Origin: Nemertoderma westbladi
Lineage: Eukaryota > Xenacoelomorpha > Nemertodermatida > Nemertodermatidae
Direction of reading: 5' to 3'
Length of the DNA stretch: 64,000 nucleotides
NCBI GenBank assembly: GCA_032718475.1
Contig: JAUCBJ010009033.1
Location: 1 to 64,000, forward strand
Shown here: positions 28,980-41,931 of the stretch, in pieces
Layout: each line of letters starts with the position of its first letter
How positions within the stretch are numbered: position 1 is the first letter of the stretch
Notes under the pieces: model-generated
Databases searched by the model: none
The model's input: the letters and a program-made list of their open reading frames with translations, nothing else
What the model was told of the DNA's origin: nothing
Made by a program: the position numbers and the translations under genes

Positions 28980-31900
28980 GTACACCTGTGTTACACCTTG
29001 CACAAACTATTTTACTTCTGTTTGCTGTCTATTATTAATTGTTGTATATGGAGAGATATCTTGTTATATTTGGAGAATAACGATAAATAATCATAAACCC
29101 CAATCTTCTTGATTACTGAAGGTAAGAGGGACCGGTTACCTGTAGCAACTGCGACTTACATTATAGGGGGTTTTGTGTGAATTAAATGCTATTTCATAAT
29201 CACTACATGTGTCAGTTGCTATCCTCCTTATACATGATCAAATTCAGTGACGGACGGCAGATCAGTGTGAAGTAGTGTGAAGTCGTGTGCAGTAGTGTGA
29301 CTGATAATAAAGCATCTCCTAAAGAATGCGCCATTTACGTAAATCAATAGCCATCCCGTTGTGTTTAGTGTAAGTCATAACTCTGTTTTACATATTTAAA
29401 GCGCCACGTCCTAAAGGAACTGTTAGTATTTCCCCAAAAGTAAATAATATTTGTCAGAGATTATATAGTAACGATCAATCGAATAATACAGTCGGATAAG
29501 ATCCCCGCAATAAGATCAAAGCATCCGAATCCAGTCTCCCTTAACAGTGGGTGAATGATCGCGCATAGACTGGCTTCGGCTAATGTTACTTTATGTGTGC
29601 TAAATAGATATTATAGGCTAAAGTCGATTTATAAACAAGAGGACACCTAAAATTGGCAGGGTAAACTGCTAAAGGTCTGAAAGCGCGAACAGTAATAGAT
29701 TTTATAATTTCTTTATTGCACCGTAGGCAATAAAGTCGAAGGTACCGGTCAAACGGTAAGCTGTAGGCCTGACTGCCTAACTACCCGAACCGGTACTTAC
29801 AGGTAAAATAGTATTATTTCGATTGTGATATTGTATATTGGTAGGCTGTTTAAGAGATTAGGGACTGTACACCCCTTGTTTCTTTTAGAGCTTATTTATT
29901 TCTGTCAGTTTTATTTATCAGTAAGTGTAATATTGAGCAGAAGGCGTGTAAGCCTGTTCAGATTGTATAGGTAATTTGTAGGCTGGATTGTTGTCTGGCT
30001 GTTGTTAAGTTTGAAGCGATTGCAGTGTGTGTAGAGTGTAGGTCTGATAAAGTACTAGTTAGGAAGGTAGGGGCATCTTGAGTTGTAAGGTAAATCCCCC
30101 CCGAAAGAATAAGTTGTACTACTCGGTTAGAACGCATACTAACTAACCATTTCGGAGTCTGCATATACTGTAGTCTATTTAGGCTTGACAGTAGTCTGCC
30201 AGCATTTGGTCTGTATTTTGTTTGTATAGTCTGCACGGGTAGCGTAATATTTATTATTCAGAGTTTATGCGAGTATTCGCAACCTACATACCACCAAGTT
30301 CATTCCTACAGTAATTGTGCTTGTTATACATACCGTTATAGTTAAATTAACCGCGGTACTACATCAGGGCTGCTTGGCGTAGGTAAAGACTGGTGATTTT
30401 ATGCTCTAGTCACTCCAGCAGATGCCGTGGTTCTTTTAGCTGTACAAGTATATTTAACTGCTGGTTATTTGTTATATAAGTACTTGTACCTAATTTAGGG
30501 TTTAGTGTACAGTGCTTTCCGAAGGTAATTAGTGTGTAGGCAGTATATTTGTGTTGTAAAGTGGTTAATAGGCACGTTAGCTCTGGTTGGCTGCGGTAAT
30601 TAACTTCTAGGTAAGGACACTCCGGGTACATAATGTAGTACTTATAGAGCTGTAGAGCTAAAGACTATAAGTCGTCAGATGGTGGTATTTTCTTATCTGG
30701 ACAACGCAATTTATTTACTACTGCTTAATTATTTTCAAATACCGTAGTATCCTGTCCGTTTGTAATAACCAGAAATTCTAACTCCTTGTTAGACTGGTTT
30801 GTAGATTCCCTGTAAAATTACCCCTAAAATTTGTACGTGTAATTTGTTATTGCTTATTTAGAGATTGTAATCTCATACAGAAACTGTATGTAAGTAATTA
30901 GTAGTAATAAGTAACTTAGTAAAGTAGAATTATTTGTTTTAGTGTCCAACAGGTAGCACTCCACTGAGAGCGTTTAGCTTCTGTTTAGTGACCCCCTTAA
31001 CCAGAAATAATAACATTTATTTCAAATATTGACAAAAACCCTTGTACGGGTACATATATATTATAAATCAACTCAAACCTATTTATAAAATAGTAGGCCT
31101 GTTATACATCAATTAGGTCTTAATAACAGTAATAAAGTAAAGGAAAGTAACCTTTAAATTCAGAAATTCAGTTATTATAAAATAATTGACATTACCGGTA
31201 TTTATAGTAGGCTTATTATATTTATTTTATAAATCTGGCTGAGATTATATACCGGTATTCTGTAATTAATCCTATTCTATAATAGTACTTATATATATAC
31301 TATAAGTGTATACCGGTATTCTAATAATATATATATAGCGTTACATTGAGTAACGGTATCGGTAATTAATTAATAGGCTTACAGTTGATACTGAATTACT
31401 AGACTTGCTTTAACTGTCGTTATAGTAGTAGGCATTCAACTGTGCAATCAAACATGGCTGACACAAAGCCAAGTCTGTCAGATAGTCTCCTAGAAAGAAC
31501 AGTCTGCAACTCAGACAGGAGTGCAGAACATCTGAGACCGAAGTCCAAGTCCCCTCCTACTGTAAGAAAGGTCATCTTTTCAGTAGTAGTATCAGACCCT
31601 AGGCTAGTCAAGCACCGTAGGTCTATTATAGGCACTCGGGCTCAAGTCAAGCGGGACCAAGAGGCAGCTGTTAAACAGCAGTACCAGCAACACCCGAACT
31701 GAGAACTTATTTCTCAGCGGTCCGACAACTACAGTAGTTCAGACACTGTAGAGTCGACATCCGAGATCGGAGCAAGGATGGCAGAAGCGGTTTATCCGGA
31801 TCCACTTCTAATTCTTCCTGGTGCTGTACTCACTAGAGTATTGATTGCTGTGGAAGAACATCAAATCGATTGGGCAAGAAGTAAGCAATCTACCAAGGAC

Positions 31901-32078
31901 AGTTATGCGGGATACACAATGGAGGAACTGAAGTCTATTGTTGAGACACAATGGAACTTCCCCGGACCTGGACTCCCGTTTAACTTATTGGAAGCTGCCT
32001 TGGAGGACTTATATAGTATGACGGGATCTACGGAGGATCCCAGTTTATCCGGTTTTCAATCTACGCGTCCCCGCCGTG
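28980..32078 (+). mobile_element. Decayed BEL/Pao copy related to the 17.7-kb element (5' part only)
   Basis: Contains a partial LTR (clear similarity from about 29060, ending in GCGCGAACA at 29691), the leader (29692-31453) and the start of gag. It is collinear with 10300-13790 of the intact element but diverged. It shares the post-LTR hairpin, GTAGGGGCA block and ACCGGTA-rich end. It stops at about 32078, where the LTR of an opposite-strand BEL/Pao element begins. Protease, pol and accessory genes are absent. Confidence 0.88.
31454..32078 (+). pseudogene. BEL/Pao gag N-terminus with in-frame stop
   Basis: About 208 codons homologous to the N-terminus of the intact Gag (shared SPPTVRKVI, HRRSIIGTRAQVKRDQEAA, VEEHQIDWAR and QWNFPGPGLPF). 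One in-frame TGA at 31700-31702 interrupts it; the reading frame resumes unchanged. It is cut off by the neighbouring LTR. It helps fix the Gag start and shows that this unrecognised N-terminal region is conserved between copies. Confidence 0.85.
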
Positions 32079-34226
32079 TGTGAAAGGTGAAAGAGTTTAT
32101 TGATCGTGGTATATAGTTCTCCGGGTATAATAGTATAGATATAAATATAGATGACACAGAATTTATAATATGATGTTGATAGTAAACGGAAGACGGGTGA
32201 CGGTGATTAAAGTCCTGGTACTTCCCTAGCTAAACTAACCTAACTATACACTGACTAAATGACACACTGACTAAATGATACACTGACTAAATGATTGCTG
32301 TACTGATAATATATATATTGCACGGTTGGCCGTTGTTATGTTACTCAGCCGGTGCCTTCCCCCCATTGGCTAATAACCCTGTTGTCGCCCTTTCACCTCT
32401 CCTGAAGTGCTTCCCTTTGCCCCTGCTATTCTCTCTCTCTCAGGGGTGTAACCCCTGACCTCTATTGTGTGTATGTTTCTCCCTCCCACTTTGTTGGGGT
32501 GACACGAGGTTGATTGATCACCCTTGTGTTCCCCAATATTGCCTAAAACCTCAATTTATGGGTTGGTTAGCGGAATTGGATAAGCTAACACTCCCCCCCC
32601 ATGCTATCTTCCCAGTGAGAAGATAGCATCCACCTCTAGTGCGCTACAATTCCGCTGGATCCCGATCTAGTATCGGGTGTGGGGTGGGTCTATTTTCTTG
32701 GAGTCGGCGTTCCAGGCCGCTCACTATGGGTATGATAATGCTACCCCATCTTGGTACAACTCTAGCTATCTTGTACCAAGACATATGGCGTCCCGTGTTG
32801 GGCCGATCGTGCGCTTCTCTCACACAATTTTTGTTTCCCCAACACTTTCGCCCTAACTCTCCTCCACACTCACCCTAACTCTCACACTCTCGGACCTCCT
32901 CGTCCCTCACTCCGCCTCTTACTTCTCCCCCCCCCCACACTTGAATTGCGCCCACACTCTCTTCCCTCACACTCCACGCTCTATTACTCATATCTCGCCC
33001 TATCTCACCCTCTCATTCCTGACGAACCTCACCCTCCTCTTTGTGCCGTCGCACTCAAGAAGTATGATGTCGTCAGCGTCTCGTCCGTGACTTACAGTAC
33101 CATGGTCGATTAGTCCCCAGTCCCAGTAGCTAATTGGAAAAGGTTGTGCTTGACTACGGTACGTACTTTATAATATACATACGTGGTTCACTTATATAAT
33201 TATTATAAGGCTATTATTATCATATATTATATTACATGCTCGTCTACATAATGCGCCTCATTCTCTCTCGGCCTTTCTCCCCTGGGGACTTCTAACAGTC
33301 GCTTCTCCCCAAATCTATCCACTTCCAGCCTCCCCCATGTGATGTCTATCCACCTCCCTGTCTACTAGATGCCGGCCGTTGTATTACACCGACTCGCCCT
33401 TCAGCCCCAGGTGGTCTACCAGACCTTCAAAGGCCATCTTGAAGGCTCTTCTGTAGTTTGGAGGTGATTCTAATATCCTTAATTTTTATTTTTAAATTTT
33501 GTGCTATTAACCCTACCTACCGTTCTGGCTGCTATTTCTATGATATATTGTGCTCTCTTATCTCTTACTATATACTATATTTTCTATCCCCCTATCACTA
33601 ATCCTTACTACTAATGGTACTCTATGCACCCTCTTACTAAATAGTTCTATAACTAACTACTACTCTTATTAGCCGGTACTACGTACCCTCTTACTAACTT
33701 CCAACTCTACTCTTACTAACCGGTACTACGTACCCTATCACTAACTCCTCTAACTCCACTCTTACTAACTAACGGTACTACATACCCTCTTACTAACTCC
33801 TCTAACTCCACTCTTACTAACTAACGGTACTACATACCCTCTTACTAACCTCTAACTCTCTCTACTAACTAACGGTACTACGTACCCTCTTACTAACTCC
33901 TCTAACTCTCTCTACTAACTAACGGTACTACGTACCCTCTTACTAACTCTAACTAACTAACGGTTCTACGTACCCTCTTTCTAACTCTAACTAACTAACC
34001 GTACTACGTACCCTCTTACTAACTCTAACTAACTAACGGTACTACGTACCCTCTTACTAACTTACTTACTACTTACTTACTTACTACTTCTTACTAACAC
34101 TCCTAACTAACGGTACTACGTACCCTCTTACTAACTAACTTCTACCTACTTACTGCATACCTATTATGTACTATTATTTTTATTTTTATTTTCTTTATTT
34201 TGTGTGGGAAGGGCGTCTCGCCCTCA
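32079..34226 (-). repeat. 3' LTR of second-family BEL/Pao, about 2.1 kb, with internal tandem array
   Basis: Boundaries are inferred from the PPT side (TG at 34226 on the minus strand) and from the end of gag similarity on the other side. The LTR is pyrimidine-rich on the plus strand. It contains (ACTGACTAAATGA)n at 32250-32300 and the CGGTACTACGTACC array at about 33670-34160. No ORF is supported in it. Confidence 0.6.
33665..34165. repeat. Tandem array of GGTAC-TAC-GTACC units
   Basis: Roughly ten units of 38-75 bp, each with CGGTACTACGTACCCTCTTACTAACT or a close variant followed by a variable CTAACT-rich spacer. Each unit carries the inverted repeat GGTAC/GTACC around TAC. Spacer length varies much more than the palindrome, so the palindrome is what is conserved. 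Confidence 0.85.
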
Positions 34227-34281
34227 ATCCCACCCCCCTCAGTCCAAAATTTGGACGACTAAACTCCTCTCTCACTCTGCT

Positions 34282-37073
34282 CTAAGGTGCTCCCTCTAGT
34301 AGACAGCACTTCCCTACAGCCCTTCTGTAGGTCTTCCTGTCTTTCGCACCTATCTTGCCACCTATCCGTACTTCTACCGATCGGACTCTTCCGTCCTCAT
34401 CGGAGTAAGTGCCTACAACTCTTGCCAACCGCCACTGGTTGTTTATGATAGTATCATCCGTGACGATCACGAGATCACCCTCCCTTAACTCTCTGTTCGT
34501 CTTCCTCCACTTGCTTCATCTGTGGAGCGTGGGTAGGTATTCCTCAACCCACCTCCTCCAATACTCTGCGCTTATTGCCTTAGCGACTTTCCAACTCTGG
34601 CGGGAGTGTATGTCATCTGGGTCTATACCCTGCATATCGATGGTTGCTGGCCTTTCCATCAGGAAATGGCTGGGCGTCAGCACGGCTAGTGACTCAGGGT
34701 CATCATTCTCTGGATATAGCGGTCTGCTATTAATGATACCCTCACACTTTGCAAGTACTGTTCTCAGCACGTCCTGCGTAACCATGTGGGTGTTCATCAA
34801 ATTCGTCATAAGACGCTTCCAACTACCCACGAGTCTCTCGACGCATCCTAGGGTATGCGGTGCATACGGCGTCCTCCTCTCATCCCACTTTACTTGTCGT
34901 CGTCTCATGGCTGCCCTGACTTCCTCCACTTCAAAGACGTCCAAGGCCTCTGCCATCTCGTTCTCCGCTCCCATAAAGTTGGTTCCGTTGTCGGAGTATA
35001 TTACTGCGATCGTCCCACCTTTGCGGTCTCTGAACCTTTCTAAGGCATTAATGAATGCCGATGCAGTTGCATCTTGGGCGAGTTCTATCCCTACCGCCCG
35101 CGTGTTGTTACATACGAAGATAATACCGTAGCGTTTCTCCGTGTGCCGCATCACCTTGATCTTTATCGGCACGAACATGTCCACACCACAATGCGTAAAT
35201 GGCGGGTCGTGCTGTCTTACCCTACTCGCCGGTAGTGGTGCCATCTCCTGTATGGCTCGCTCCTTCTTCGCTCGTCGGCAGGTCTGGCACTGCCCCACTA
35301 CCGCTTTTACCTTCTTCCTCAACTGTTTGACCCAAAAGGTCCTCCGTATCTCCGTGAGGGTTCGGTTGGTGCCCCCGTGCAATATCGACTTGTGGGAGTC
35401 CCAGATAATCTGGTGGACTATCGGCGATCCTGTGGTGATGATGATGGGCTTCGGTGGTACGACGATGCTGTTGTTGTATCCCACCCTGGAGTTCATTACT
35501 AGAATCCCATCATCATTAAGTTGTGGTGACAGCGTGATCAGCTCGCTGTCCCGTCGGAGATGCTGTTGTTTACTGACGCGTTCCTCCTCGTCGCCATAGT
35601 TCTTCCGTTGTTCATAGCGGATGACTGCTCTGGCTGCTCCTTCCAAATCTATTGTTTTCCAAATCTTTACGTCTTTGCCAACTCCCGCGAGGAAATTCCC
35701 GAAGGCTCTCCAGTACGCCACTAATTTCTTGGTCTTGTACCAACTAGAGCTGTAGCTGAGGAGTTTATCCGTTGGGTTATCGCACAGTTCTCCTGGTTTT
35801 GGTTGCACGTCCCTTATCTCCCTCACCATCTGGGAGTATATCTCTTCTCCCTCTGAATCTCCCTCTTCTCCCTCTAATACTGCTTCTCCTGAGCCCGGGT
35901 CCACCTTTCTCATCGGCGGCCAGGCCTCCTTGTCGCACAGAAACTGTGGCCCATGTTGCCACAATACTTCCTTTTTTAAGAAAGTGTGGCATGCCACGCC
36001 CCTTGATAACAAGTCTGCTGGGTTCTCATCCGTAGGGCAGTAGTGCCACCTTTCTAGTTCTGTCGTCGCCCTTATTTCGTCCACTCTATTTGCGACGAAT
36101 ATAGGGTATCTCGTTTTCTCGTTATGTAGCCAGCCAAGCACTACCATGGAATCCGTCCAGTAGTGTGTCTCCACTATGTTGGGAATAGCATCCATTATGT
36201 AGGCTGTGGCCCTAACTCCCAGCTTCGCCGCTGTCAATTCAAGTTTGGGAACCGATGCTGAATCTGGTGGCGTTGACTTTGCCTTGCTGAAGGCAAGTCT
36301 GGGCTTGTGAGGCCCCTCTCGTTGTACTAAATAGAGTGCCGCTCCGTATGCCTCTAGTGACGCATCGGAGAACATGTGCAGATCCAGGTTTGTCATGTCC
36401 CCATCCGGGAAATACACTCGTGGCATGCTGTATGTTCCCATCTGCTCCAAACCTTCTGTCCACTTGCACCACTGTTTCCTGATCTCTTCTGGTACCTCTA
36501 CGTCCCACTCATCCTTCAGTTTGTATACTCTCTTGAGTATCTGTTTCCCCGTGACTAGTAGTGGGGATGCTAGGCCTAGGGGATCGTATATCCTTGCTAT
36601 GTACGACACCTAGCCCCTCTTTGTGTGGATGTCTGCGCCCTCCTGGCTCAACTGGTACTTCAGTTCATCTGTCTCTCTATTCCACACGATTCCCAGTGCC
36701 TTCTGTTGAGACTCTATCCTCTTGTTTGCCATGTCCTGCCCCTTTGCTGTTGTGGGATTATCCATGGTCGATTCTGGTCTCTCGTCCTCTATCGCCTTGA
36801 TAAATTCCTCCGAGCTGGATTGAAATTTGGTTAGTGGTTGTGGTTAGTGGTGAAGGCGTGTTTCCCATTCCTGAATCTAAGTAGGACCTTGATCCCTGAG
36901 TTGTAGATATTGGGACCCTCCAGCAGAGAGTTGTTTAGGCATTTGCCTTTGGTTTTAGCCGATGCGTCAACTACCATCCGCAGTTTACCTATCTTTGGAT
37001 CTAAAGCCACGTGAAGTGGTAGGTAATATGTCCTGTCCGTGCTTGGATCGTCGACCGGTAACTCCACGGCCAT
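34282..37073 (-). pseudogene. BEL/Pao pol fragment: RT with core deleted, RNase H, integrase
   Basis: The RT start (VELPVDDPSTDRTYYLPLH, then LRMVVDASAK and GPNIYNSG) runs to about 36845. It is then joined directly to the post-palm segment (SSSEEFIKAIEDE). The region that should hold YxDD is deleted, apparently between short AACCAC/AACCAA repeats at 36831-36845. An in-frame TAG lies at 36610-36612. The frame then continues with RNase H (DLHMFSDAS, THYWTDSMVVL), the integrase zinc site (HKSILHGG, CQTCRRAKK), integrase core (CGVDMFVP, YSDNGTNF, GCVERLVGSWK) and, after a frameshift near 34515, the C-terminal domain (GDLVIVTDD, CCLLE). It cannot supply reverse transcriptase. It differs from the 17.7-kb element in sequence and is another family. 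Confidence 0.88.
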
Positions 37074-37173
37074 CAGTTAAGCTGTAGGCCTGCCGACAAT
37101 AAGACCAAGAAAGATACCGGTACTAGGCCTATACAGTTTTTATCCCTGAATCAGACTACAGCCAGACAGCACA

Positions 37174-40100
37174 ATGTCCCCGCTCTTAATCTCCACAGTT
37201 TTCATCGTTCTGGGTCGTTTCATTGTGGCAGAACCATCCGATCCGCGGGGTAACCCTGCAACCCACCCAATACCCGTATTGGACTGGTTTGCGGAACACC
37301 CTGTCGCTACCGTTTCGAACTGCCGCGCCGAATCGACGGAGATGTGGTCGACGAGTGGATTTAGCCTCTACTGCTCTCGTCGGGGAAGAAGATCTTGGGT
37401 CTCCTCTCCACGATCTAGAGGCCTAATCGCTAAACTCTGTCTACTGTCTCTGGCTGGGGATATTGAGACCAACCCAGGACCCAGCAGGATGCGGGCCCCG
37501 AAGATCAACTGTCCCGTCTGTCAACGAGGAACAAACTCTCGGAGTAAGATCGTCCAATGCGAGAGTTGTGACACATTTGTACATTTAAAATGTTACCGTA
37601 GGAAACGCAGTAATTTATTCTCCACCAGAAACAATCTTGAACCAAGTTTTCTCTGCAATAGCTGTATTTTTACCGAACTTCCCTTTCATGATACAATTTT
37701 AGAATCAGAAACCGACGATTCATTTCTCACATCGCCTCTGCAAACTCCAAGTGATGCTGAGAGTGAAACTTTTAATTTTTTTAAGAAAAAAGGTCTGCAT
37801 TTTTTGCACTTAAACGCACGATCTCTGCTTCCAAAACTTTCCGAAATTCGTATTTTAAACAATAAATCCAACCCAGCAGTTTTAACAATCTCTGAAACTT
37901 GGCTCGATGATAGTGTTTCTGATGGAGAAATTTATATTGATAATTACGTAGTTTTACGTAAGGATAGGGACAGACACGGTGGTGGTGTCTGTACTGTGAT
38001 TTAGCTTTTAATCGTAGGGAAGATTTAGAGACTTGTGACGAAGTTTTACTGGTGGAACTTTTACTTCCTAAAACTAAGCCTATTTTAATCGGTACTTTAT
38101 ATCGGCCCCCTAAACAATCAGATTTTTTGCAAAATTTTGAAAATACAATTTTATGTAATCTTAGGTCAGACTGTGAAATATATTTCTTAGGTGATTTTAA
38201 TATCTGTTACCATCACAAAGCATCCCCCATCTGTAAACAGTACCAAAGTATTTTAAATTTGTTTGGTTTAAAACAAATTATTCGAGATTCTACCAGAATT
38301 ACCAGTAAAACTTCTACTTTACTAGATCACATCCTTTGTAATAATACTGATATTATTTCTCAATCTGGGGTTTTACCTATAGGTCTAAGCGATCATTTTA
38401 TAGTTTTTTGCACAAGAAAGACACAAAAATCTTTTTTCGGGGATCATAAAACAGCAACAGTTAGGTCTATGAAAAATTACAGCAAGGAACGCTTTTTAAG
38501 TTTGTTAGTTAATTCTGACTGGGAACCCTGTTTTAAGGCCGCTGACATTAACCTTGCGTACACTGTTTTTAAAGATATATTTTTAAAGGCACTTAATACT
38601 GTAGCACCAATTAAAGAAATTAGTCTTAAACAACGCACTGAGCCCTGGATGACCTCGGGTATTCTTAGTAATATCAGAGAAAGAGATAACTATTTGTATA
38701 AATTTAGGAAATACCGTGTTTTAGCTGATTATAATAATTACTGCAAATATAGAAACCTTGTCCAACGGGAAATAAAAAAAGCTAAATCTGAATATTTGTA
38801 CAACAAAATAAGTGAGAATAAAGATAATCCAAAAAGTCTATGGTCTACCCTAAAATCTTTAGGTTATAAAAACCTTAAATCTAAATCGAATATTGTTCTG
38901 CATGATAATGGTGAGCTGATTCATGATCATACTCTAGTTAGTAATTTATTTAATAATTATTTTACTAATGTTGCCTCTAATTTAGTTAAGAAATTACCGT
39001 TATCAAGTAATAAATATAGTATAGGGTCCGAAACTCTAAATAATTTTTATTTAGAAAAGTTACAAAATTCAGAAAAGTTATTTTTAAAACCCGTTTCTGA
39101 GGATTTCGTTTTTAAAAATCTACTTAGCCTATCAGCCTCAAAAAGTACCGGTCTAGACCTAATACCTGCCCGTTTTCTTAAGGATGGTGCTGAAGTACTT
39201 AAAGTGCCTATTACTTTTATTATTAATTACTCTATCGTAGATAATGTAGTACCAGACGAACTGAAATTAGCTAAGGTTGTTCCTCTGTATAAAAAGAATA
39301 GTAAAGTAGAACCCTGTAATTACAGACCTGTTAGTATCTTAAGTATTGTATCTAAAATTCTAGAACATTCTGTTTTTCTACAGCTGGAGGCACATCTTAG
39401 TAGGCTAAATCTGATCTATGAACTTCAGTCCGGTTTTCGTAAATCATATTCTACAGACACCTGCCTTATTAACTTAACTGATACAATTAGATGTAATAAC
39501 GCAAAGGGTTTATATACTGGTATGGTAATGTTGGACCTACAAAAGGCTTTCGATACTGTAGATCACGAAATTCTGCTTGGTAAGTTAGGCCTGATGGGTG
39601 TAGGTTCTATAGACTGGTTCAAGTCCTACCTGTCAGACAGAGGTCAAACTGTAGTCATTAGCAAATCGCTGTCTACTGTACAAGAGATTACCTGTGGTGT
39701 ACCGCAAGGTAGTATATTAGGTCCTCTGCTTTTTGTATGCTATGTAAATGATATGATAAGTAGTATAGATCCCGATTTTAAACTCATTTTATATGCCGAC
39801 GACAGTGCTCTTATTTTCTCTCATAAAGATCCTATCCATATTTCCCAAAAGTTAAGTGCAGTTCTAGAATCCTGTAATGAGTGGTTGGTTGATAATAAGC
39901 TATCCATTCACTACGGTAAAACTGAAAGTATTTTGTTTGGTTCCAAAAGAAAGTTAAAGAAGGTAACTAAGTTTGAAGTCACTAGTAATGGACATAAGAT
40001 TGAAAATAAAAAGGAAGTTAAATATTTAGGCGCCACATTGGATAACTGCTTATCAGGAGAAAGTACAGTGAAAAATATTTTCTCGAAAGTTAACAGTAGG

Positions 40101-40709
40101 CTTAGGTTTCTATACAGAAATAAAAATAGTTTAAACACCGACTCCCGCAAGTTACTTTGCTCTTCTTTAATACAGTGTCACATGGACTATGCTTGCTCTT
40201 CTTGGTATGAAGGCTTAACCAAACAGCTTAAATGTAAATTACAAGTAGCTCAGAATAAAGTAGTACGATTTATTAAAGACTACAAACCTAGGCACCACCT
40301 AACTCCAGATGACTTTTCTGAATCTGGACTACTTAACTTAGATAGTAGAGTTAAGCAGCTACGCCTTAACCATGTGCATAAAGTGTATAATGGTAAATGT
40401 CCCAATTACCTAAAACAAAAATTCAACAGAGTACGCGATACACACTCTTACAGTACCAGAGCTAGTGCTTCAAACTTCTACCTCCCGAATTGTAAATCCT
40501 TCGAATCTGATACTTACTTTTTCAACGGAATTGAAAATATGCAAGCACTGCCTAGTGAAATAAAAAACCTAAATCACCGTTCTAGTACTGTAATCACCTT
40601 CAACGTTCTTTTAAATCTGCAGTTAAATCTCACCTCCGTGTGCAATGTAAAAATAGGTACAATCAAATTAGAGAATGAATGGGAGAATCTTTTAGGCTCG
40701 TTAAGCTAG
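37174..40709 (+). pseudogene. LINE polyprotein: signal-like N-terminus, 2A peptide, PHD finger, APE endonuclease, RT
   Basis: The N-terminus is hydrophobic (SPLLISTVFIVLG). A 2A motif, DIETNPGP, lies at 37459-37482. Ribosomal skipping between its G102 and P103 would release a 102-residue leader. A PHD-type zinc finger follows (CPVC from residue 113, CESC, HLKC, CNSC). The APE endonuclease begins at LHLNARSL and breaks after GGGVCTVI, where one missing base near 37999-38003 creates TAG (38002-38004). The other frame continues from 38004 with GTLYRPP, LGDFN and LSDHF. The RT has [34 protein letters not shown] and YADD (39792-39803). The C-terminal CR1 domain runs to 40709. With one lesion only, it is a young, probably inactive copy. 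2A peptides in APE-type LINEs are known from sea urchins and other invertebrates. Confidence 0.9.
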
Positions 40710-40710
40710 G

Positions 40711-41931
40711 GAATACCTGTTCACCACCATGGGTGATCTTCCACAGTAAACCCTTCCACTCTGTTTCCTAAAGGAATGCCTGTTCACCACCATGGGTGAT
40801 CTTCCACAGTAAACCCTTCCACTCTGTTTCCTGAAGGAATGCCTGTTCACCACCATGGGTGATCTTCCACAGTAAACCCTTCCACTCTGTTTCCTAAAGG
40901 AATGCCTGTTCACCACCATGGGTGATCTTCCACAGTAAACCCTTCTCTGTTTCCTAAAGGAATGCATGTTCACCACCATGGGTGATCTTCCACAGTAAAC
41001 CCTTCTCTGTTTCCTAAAGGAATGCCTGTTCACCACCATGGGTGATCTTCCACAGTAAACCCTTCCACTCTGTTTCCTGAAGGAATGCCTGTTCACCACC
41101 ATGGGTGATCTTCCACAGTAAACCCTTCCACTCTGTTTCCTAAAGGAATGCCTGTTCACCACCATGGGTGATCTTCCACAGTAAACCCTTCTCTGTTTCC
41201 GAAAGGAATGCCTGTTCACCACAATGGGTGATCTTCCACAGTAAACCCTTCTCTGTTTCCTGAAGGAATGCCTGTTCACCACCATGGGTGATCTTCCACA
41301 GTAAACCCTTCCACTCTGTTTCCTAAAGGAATGCCTGTTCACCACCATGGGTGATCTTCCACAGTAAACCCTTCTCTGTTTCCGAAAGGAATGCCTGTTC
41401 ACCACCATGGGTGATCTTCCACAGTAAACCCTTCTCTGTTTCCTAAAGGAATGCCTGTTCACCACCATGGGGGATCTTCTACAGTAAACCCTTCCACTCT
41501 GTTTCCTGAAGGAATGCCTGTTCACCACCATGGGTGATCTTCCACAGTAAACCCTTCCACTCTGTTTCCTAAAGGAATGCCTGTTCACCACCATGGGTGA
41601 TCTTCCACAGTAAACCCTTCTCTGTTTCCTAAAGGAATGCCTGTTCACCACCATGGGTGATCTTCCACAGTAAACCCTTCCACTCTGTTTCCTGAAGGAA
41701 TGCCTGTTCACCACCATGGGTGATCTTCCACAGTAAACCCTTCCACTCTGTTTCCTAAAGGAATGCCTGTTCACCACCATGGGTAATCTTCCACAGTAAA
41801 CCCTTCTCTGTTTCCTAAATGAATGCCTGTTCACCACCATGGGTGATCTTCCACAGTAAACCCTTCTCTGTTTCCTAAAGGAATGCCTGTTCACCACCAT
41901 GGGTGATCTTCCACAGTAAACCCTTCCACTC
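40711..41931. repeat. Minisatellite, 57/63-bp units, 20 copies
   Basis: The unit contains GTTCACCACCATGGGTGATC then TTCCACAGTAAACCCTTC and CTGTTTCC. Two lengths alternate, differing by an extra CCACTC. Starting two bases after the LINE stop codon and ending before the LINE 3' UTR hairpin, the array lies within the LINE's 3' UTR. Both unit lengths are multiples of three, so the minus strand has a 414-codon open frame that is not a real gene. Copies differ by only a few bases, so the array is recent. Confidence 0.95.

Larger units (their letters stand above)
32079..37074 (-). mobile_element. Minus-strand BEL/Pao element of a second family, 5' part missing
   Basis: Read on the minus strand: from within RT (37073) through RNase H and integrase to the C-terminal domain, then a G-rich PPT (reverse complement of 34227-34240), then a long 3' LTR from about 34226 to about 32079. 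Upstream gag, protease and 5' LTR are missing; a CR1-like LINE begins directly right of 37075. It appears inserted into the gag of the related BEL copy ending at 32078. Confidence 0.8.
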
